NCBI GenBank assembly: GCA_005889445.1
Contig: VBGS01000088.1
Coordinates: 1 to 23,160, forward strand
From: Chloroflexota bacterium
GTDB taxonomy: Bacteria > Chloroflexota > Limnocylindria > P2-11E
Direction of reading: 5' to 3'
Length of the DNA: 23,160 bases
Both the position numbers and the translations under genes were made by a program. How positions within the stretch are numbered: the first letter of the stretch is position 1; each line of letters opens with the position of its first letter. Below, in pieces: positions 20,085-23,160 of this stretch. The notes under the pieces are model-generated. The model was not told where the DNA came from. It ran no database searches and saw only the letters and a program-made list of their open reading frames with translations.

Positions 20085-20913
20085 GTGGCACGTCGCGTCG
20101 CGGTCGACGACATCGGCGCGCACAACGAGCGCATGTGGGAGCGTCTCGCGAGAGCGGGCATTCCCTACACCCGTCCCCAGGGCACGCCGCCTCGAGATCG
20201 GGCGGGCAAGCGCCGCTTCCTCGATCGCATTACGCATGGAACGCTGAAAGGCATGACGCTCGAAGGGAAGCGCGTGCTTTCGCTCGCCGGTGGCGGCGGG
20301 TGGGACGCGATTCTCTTCGCGGAGCTCGGCGCCGACACGACACTCGTCGATATCAGCGCGACGCAGCTCGCGACCGTGCGGCGACTGGCGGCGAAGCGAA
20401 GGACCGCGCTGGAGATCATTCGCGCCGACATGCGCGACCTGCACATCCTCGGCAGCGGCGAGTTCGACGTCGTCTTCCACCAGCACTCGCTGGTCTTCGT
20501 CCCGGATGCCGCGCGGGTCATCGCCGAGGTCGCGCGGGTGCTGGCCCAAGAAGAGCTACTTCAGCGACGCCGCCGTGCCGGTCCTCCAGCCGACCTGGGA
20601 GTTCGATGACATCAAGGTGCGTGCGCCGACCTACGAGTACGCCCATCGCGTCGAGGATCTGGTCAACGCGTGTGTCGCGGTCGGACTCTCCGTCGACGGT
20701 CTCTGGGAGTGGTCACCGAGCTACGCGGGTGGCCCGGCTGGGTCGGATGAGGCTCTCGAGCGGCAGCTACCCGCCTTTATTCAGATTCGCGCGAAGAAGA
20801 CCGGCCACGCAGGGAGCGGCTCGCGCTCGCGTACTGCTCCGCCAGCGCCGCCAGCTTTCGTGCGGCCACCGGGAGATTCACGGCCCACCCCACGCCGAAC
20901 ACGCGCTCGGTGA
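20085..20913 (+). pseudogene. Class I SAM methyltransferase, frameshifted
   Basis: The first frame (GTG 20085 to about 20545) encodes a SAM-dependent methyltransferase N-half: motif I LSLAGGGGWDA (66-76), the acidic strand end LVDIS (87-91), and the FDVVFHQHSLVFVPD segment. It then runs into low-complexity arginine-rich sequence and stops at 20609. The natural continuation is in the next frame from about 20548: SYFSDAAVPVLQPTWEFDD, then AHRVEDLVNACVAVGLSVDGLWEWSP, a typical methyltransferase C-terminus, ending in about IQIRAKK near 20800. The switch falls at a C-run/AAG repeat around 20543-20553, where two extra C bases would restore VLAPKKSYFS. It is either a real decayed gene or an assembly indel. 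The last ~110 nt of the second frame are antisense to the DUF gene and probably not part of the protein. Confidence 0.75.
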
Positions 20914-21109
20914 AGATCACGTCACTCTCAGGATCCCAGTACGCGGCGCGGAGCCGTTCGATGGTGGGCACGCGAAAGTCGTACGGCACGACGCCCGCGA
21001 CCTTGCCATGCCAGGTCCGCTCCGCGTCAGGCTTGCGCAGCTCCTGATAGAGCGCGGCGAAGAAGCTGAGCCAGATCAAGGTGCGAACGAGGTTCCAGAC
21101 GTCCTTCAT
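20777..21109 (-). CDS. Small conserved protein, DUF5808-like
   Basis: A 110-residue protein. The N-terminus (VWNLVRTLIWLSFFAALYQEL) could form a single short membrane helix or amphipathic helix. The middle reads VPYDFRVPTIERLRAAYWDPESD and ends in FGVGWAVNLPVAARKL; the YW-P and FGxGWxxN signatures are reminiscent of DUF5808 proteins. This family call is from memory of the pattern only. ATG 21109..21107 overlaps the pyrE stop as ATGA, so the two are coupled, and the longer open frame upstream is antisense/in pyrE. The C-terminal 20 residues are Ser/Arg-rich. Function unknown. Confidence 0.7.
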   Translation of the reverse strand: MKDVWNLVRTLIWLSFFAALYQELRKPDAERTWHGKVAGVVPYDFRVPTIERLRAAYWDPESDVIFTERVFGVGWAVNLPVAARKLAALAEQYASASRSLRGRSSSRESE

Positions 21110-21705
21110 CGTGCGGCGACCGTAGGAGCAGGAGTGGTGCCGGGGTGCTCGAGCGGCGCCCCGGCCGCGCACAGGGGACAGCCCACACCGTAGGTCGGGA
21201 TCTCGAGGCGCCAGAGCGCGTAGAGCGGGACGTCCAGCGTCGCCTCGCCGCCCGATCGGTCGACGAGGACGGCGGCCCCGAGCACGGTCGCTCCGGTCGC
21301 GCGGACGGCCGCGATCGTCTCGTGGACCGATCCGCCCGTGCTCATGATGTCGTCGACGACGAGCACGCGCTCGCCCGGCGCGAGGCTGAAGCCGCGGCGG
21401 AACTCGCGACCACCGAGCTCGCCGCGCTCCGCATAGACAGCGCGAGTCCCCAGCTGCCGCGCGACCTCGTGGGCGAGGATGATCCCGCCGGTCGTCGGAC
21501 CCGCGACGGTCGCGACGTCCCGACCGCGAGCCCAGGATGCGATCGCCCCGGCGAGCTTCTCCGTTTCCCGAGGGCGCTGCAGCACCTGGAATTTCTCGAG
21601 GTACCGCCCTGAGTGACGTCCCGAGGCGAGCACGAAGTGTCCATCGCGAACGGCGCCCGCTTCGCGGAAGATCCGCTCGACCTCGGCGCCGGTGAGCTGC
21701 GGCAT
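21106..21705 (-). CDS. pyrE: Orotate phosphoribosyltransferase
   Basis: Joins orotate to PRPP to give orotidine 5'-phosphate in pyrimidine synthesis. The 199-residue protein has the OPRT N-terminal FVLASGRHSGRYLEKF (24-39), the segment VAGPTTGGIILAHEVAR (67-83) and the PRPP loop VLVVDDIMSTGGS (114-126). The C-terminal CPLCAAGAPLEHPG (176-189), with Cys176 and Cys179, is a feature of a thermophile/Chloroflexi-like group of PyrE proteins as I remember it. ATG 21705 is correct: longer in-frame sequence to 22830 runs antisense through two plus-strand genes. There is no Shine-Dalgarno; CAGAAT lies 7 nt upstream. No other pyr genes are in the window. Confidence 0.9.
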   Translation of the reverse strand: MPQLTGAEVERIFREAGAVRDGHFVLASGRHSGRYLEKFQVLQRPRETEKLAGAIASWARGRDVATVAGPTTGGIILAHEVARQLGTRAVYAERGELGGREFRRGFSLAPGERVLVVDDIMSTGGSVHETIAAVRATGATVLGAAVLVDRSGGEATLDVPLYALWRLEIPTYGVGCPLCAAGAPLEHPGTTPAPTVAAR

Positions 21706-21711
21706 TGCACC

Positions 21712-21718
21712 TATTCTG
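21712..21718. promoter_or_regulatory. Symmetric -10 box shared by pyrE and cyclase genes
   Basis: TATTCTG on the plus strand. Plus reading: TATTCT then 6 nt then ATG 21724. Minus reading: CAGAAT then 7 nt then ATG 21705. Only 18 nt separate the start codons, leaving no room for leaders or Shine-Dalgarno sites on either mRNA. Confidence 0.5.
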
Positions 21719-21723
21719 CCCGG

Positions 21724-22365
21724 ATGCGCATCCACGACGTCACGCTCACGCTGCGTCCCGACATGGTCACCTGGCCGGGCGAGCCCGGACCGCGGATCGA
21801 GCCGCTGCGGCGGATCGCGAGCGGCGACAGCGCGAACGTCTCGCTGGTAACGCTCGGCGATCACACCGGAACCCACGTGGACCCGCCGATCCACTTCATC
21901 GAAGGCGGCGACACGGTCGATACGCTGCCGCTCGACGCCCTCGTCGGGCCGTGTCGCGTCGTCGAGTACGAGGGTCAGGCTCATGTCTCCGCCCAGTGGC
22001 TCGACCGCGCGGGAATCGCGCCGGATACCGGGCGGCTGCTCTTCAAGACCCGCAACAGCGCGCGCTGGGCCGATCCGAGCGCGCCCTTCACACGCGACTT
22101 CAGCTCGATCGATGCCAGCGCCGCGCAGTGGTGCGTCGCGCACGCTGTCAAGCTCGTGGGCATCGACTACCTCTCGATCGAGCCGCAGGGTCCGGAGAAG
22201 GCTGGCTACCCCGTCCACCACACGCTCCTCCGGGCTCACGTGGTGATCGTCGAAGGGCTCGATCTGCGTGCCGTCAAGGCGGGCGACTACGACCTCGTGT
22301 GCGGGCCGCTGAAGCTGGCGGGCGGAGACGGCGCGCCAGCGCGTGTCTTCCTCATCGAGCGATGA
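21724..22365 (+). CDS. Cyclase-family metal hydrolase (kynurenine formamidase-like)
   Basis: A 213-residue protein of the 'cyclase' (KynB-type) family. The metal-binding motif HTGTHVDPPIHF (47-58) provides H47, H51, D53 and His57; LLFKTRNSARW (105-115) and the later GIDYLSIEP (147-154) are also family hallmarks. Length matches bacterial kynurenine formamidases (~210), but other members hydrolyse isatin or similar amides, and no kynurenine-pathway partner is present. ATG 21724 has TATTCT 6 nt upstream and no ribosome binding site. It is followed after 37 nt by the aldolase gene, which has its own -10-like box. Confidence 0.87.
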   Translation: MRIHDVTLTLRPDMVTWPGEPGPRIEPLRRIASGDSANVSLVTLGDHTGTHVDPPIHFIEGGDTVDTLPLDALVGPCRVVEYEGQAHVSAQWLDRAGIAPDTGRLLFKTRNSARWADPSAPFTRDFSSIDASAAQWCVAHAVKLVGIDYLSIEPQGPEKAGYPVHHTLLRAHVVIVEGLDLRAVKAGDYDLVCGPLKLAGGDGAPARVFLIER

Positions 22366-22390
22366 CACGCGGACCGCGGGGCGCACCGCA

Positions 22391-22396
22391 TACCAT
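22391..22396 (+). promoter_or_regulatory. Candidate leaderless -10 box for aldolase
   Basis: TACCAT on the plus strand, 6 nt before GTG 22403, with no Shine-Dalgarno. Confidence 0.4.
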
Positions 22397-22402
22397 CGAC
22401 AG

Positions 22403-23086
22403 GTGACCGTCGCGCAGCGCGCACACGTCGGGCGTCGCGACCTGATCCGCATCTTCGGCGAGGACCGGCTCGTCGCGGTGATCCGGACCCCCTCGGCGGC
22501 GCTCGCCCGCGAATCGGCGCGGGCCATCAGCGAAGCGGGCGTTCGGCTGATCGAGATCACCATGACGGTGCCAGACGCGCTCGAGGTCATCGAGGAGCTC
22601 GCGACCGACGCGTCGTTCTCGGCACGGGGCGCCATCGTCGGCGCCGGGACGGTCCTGAATGGCCGCCAGGCCGACGCCGCGCTCCTGGCGGGCGCGCGAT
22701 TCCTTGTCTCCGCGATCTTCGTTCCCGAGATGGTCGCGACGGCGCGCGCGCACGACGCGATGAGCATGCCGGGCACGATGACCCCCACCGAAATGGTGCA
22801 GGCCGCGGACTGCGGCGCCGACTTCATCAAGGTCTTTCCGGTTGCCGCGATCGGCGGACCCGATTACATCCGCAACGTACGGCGGGCGCTGATCCACCTC
22901 CCGCTCGTCGCGACGGGGAATATCGACCTGGAGGACATTCCTGAGTACTTCGCCGCCGGCGTGGTCGGTTTCGGGATCGGCGCTCCACTTATCCGCACGG
23001 ATCTCATCGAACGGGGGAACGTCGCTGGCGTGATCGCGAACGCCGAGCGCTTCCTCGCCGCGACCAGGCGCCCGGCCACGAACTAG
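22403..23086 (+). CDS. KDPG/KHG-type 2-keto-3-deoxy aldolase
   Basis: Class I aldolase of the Eda family, 227 residues, (beta/alpha)8 barrel. LIEITMTVPDAL (49-60) has the catalytic Glu51, GAIVGAGTVL (76-85) is the phosphate/substrate region, and the Schiff-base Lys143 is in ADFIKVFPVAAIGGPDYI. The second phosphate loop is VATGNID (169-175), where most relatives have PTGG. It probably cleaves 2-keto-3-deoxy-6-phosphogluconate or a related keto-deoxy sugar acid to pyruvate plus an aldehyde; the exact substrate is unknown. The GTG start at 22403 is preferred over earlier in-frame codons, which overlap the cyclase gene. A glycosidase gene follows immediately, suggesting a sugar-catabolic setting. 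Confidence 0.9.
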   Translation: MTVAQRAHVGRRDLIRIFGEDRLVAVIRTPSAALARESARAISEAGVRLIEITMTVPDALEVIEELATDASFSARGAIVGAGTVLNGRQADAALLAGARFLVSAIFVPEMVATARAHDAMSMPGTMTPTEMVQAADCGADFIKVFPVAAIGGPDYIRNVRRALIHLPLVATGNIDLEDIPEYFAAGVVGFGIGAPLIRTDLIERGNVAGVIANAERFLAATRRPATN

Positions 23087-23095
23087 GAGCTCGCG

Positions 23096-23160
23096 ATGCC
23101 TCGCGATCTCCCGCTCGGGAACGGCGACTTCCTCGTCACCTTCGACGCTCGTTACCAGCT
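23096..23160 (+). CDS. GH15-like glycoside hydrolase, N-terminal fragment
   Basis: The first 21 codons only, running off the right edge. AGGAG (23085-23089) lies 6 nt before ATG 23096, 9 nt after the aldolase stop, so it is in the same operon. The peptide begins RDLPLGNGDFLVTFDARYQL, which resembles the opening of GH15 glucoamylase/trehalase-like proteins (RDLPIGNG.LLVNFD..YQI). The family call rests on this short stretch only. Confidence 0.6.
   Translation, partial: MPRDLPLGNGDFLVTFDARYQ

Noticed and set aside
21106..22830. Long minus-strand frame that could extend PyrE to 574 residues
   Set aside because: The extension runs antisense through the cyclase and aldolase genes; PyrE is complete from ATG 21705.
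1..23160. Mobile elements, CRISPR arrays, prophage or toxin-antitoxin systems
   Set aside because: I saw no transposase or integrase motif, no regularly spaced repeats and no phage genes. The one XRE protein sits in a metabolic operon without a toxin-like partner.

Overview
This is a GC-rich (roughly two-thirds G+C) bacterial chromosomal segment, densely packed with genes on both strands. It has no rRNA operon, insertion sequence, prophage or CRISPR array. GTG starts outnumber ATG starts, many neighbouring genes overlap by 4 nt (GTGA or ATGA), and several first genes appear to be leaderless, with a -10-like box 6-9 nt before the start codon. Together with the gene content this suggests a free-living heterotroph of the Terrabacteria type. 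A Chloroflexota lineage (Limnocylindria/Ellin6529-like) is my best guess, but there is no phylogenetic marker here that I can score, so the placement is weak.

Layout. 1-1380 (-): a coenzyme A operon, coaD-coaX-coaBC, with coaBC cut by the window edge. 1400-4490 (-): the histidine-degradation pair ftcD-hutI, flanked by two single-domain cyclic-nucleotide-binding proteins. 4500-6463 (+): a GNAT acyltransferase coupled to an N-succinylamino acid racemase/o-succinylbenzoate synthase. 6460-9246: a lamin-tail-like protein with a damaged 5' end (-), then an aquaporin with a TIP-like pore, an FAD-dependent amine oxidoreductase and a small membrane protein (+). 9206-11382 (-): a seven-helix sensor histidine kinase followed by a lone receiver that probably starts at CTG. 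11424-12281 (-): a LigB-type dioxygenase-fold protein. 12319-12390 (+): tRNA-Lys(UUU), followed by a gene-free stretch holding a long nested hairpin. 12635-18132 (-): a signalling cluster of a lone receiver, an Rcp1-type receiver, a REC-GAF-GAF-GGDEF-EAL c-di-GMP protein and a second seven-helix histidine kinase. 18210-20028 (-): a 2-hydroxyacid dehydrogenase, an alpha/beta hydrolase and an XRE-type regulator. 20085-23160: a frameshifted methyltransferase (+), pyrE plus a small DUF protein (-), a cyclase/kynurenine-formamidase-like protein, a KDPG-type aldolase and the start of a GH15-like glycosidase (+).

The part that works most clearly as one system is 9206-18132. It holds two paralogous membrane kinases, four receiver domains and one bifunctional-looking c-di-GMP enzyme, with no DNA-binding output domain. 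Output is therefore probably through c-di-GMP or protein-protein contacts. The two kinases share an N-terminal seven-helix sensor region that I cannot assign to a named family.

The most interesting non-coding signal is promoter architecture. The 7-mer TATTCTG (CAGAATA on the other strand) sits between two divergent gene pairs and can serve as a -10 box in both directions. Three genes lack a canonical start codon or are shifted in frame near it (lamin-tail protein, oxidoreductase, lone receiver), and a methyltransferase is frameshifted internally. Some of these may be assembly errors. No gene-free stretch exceeds 300 bases.
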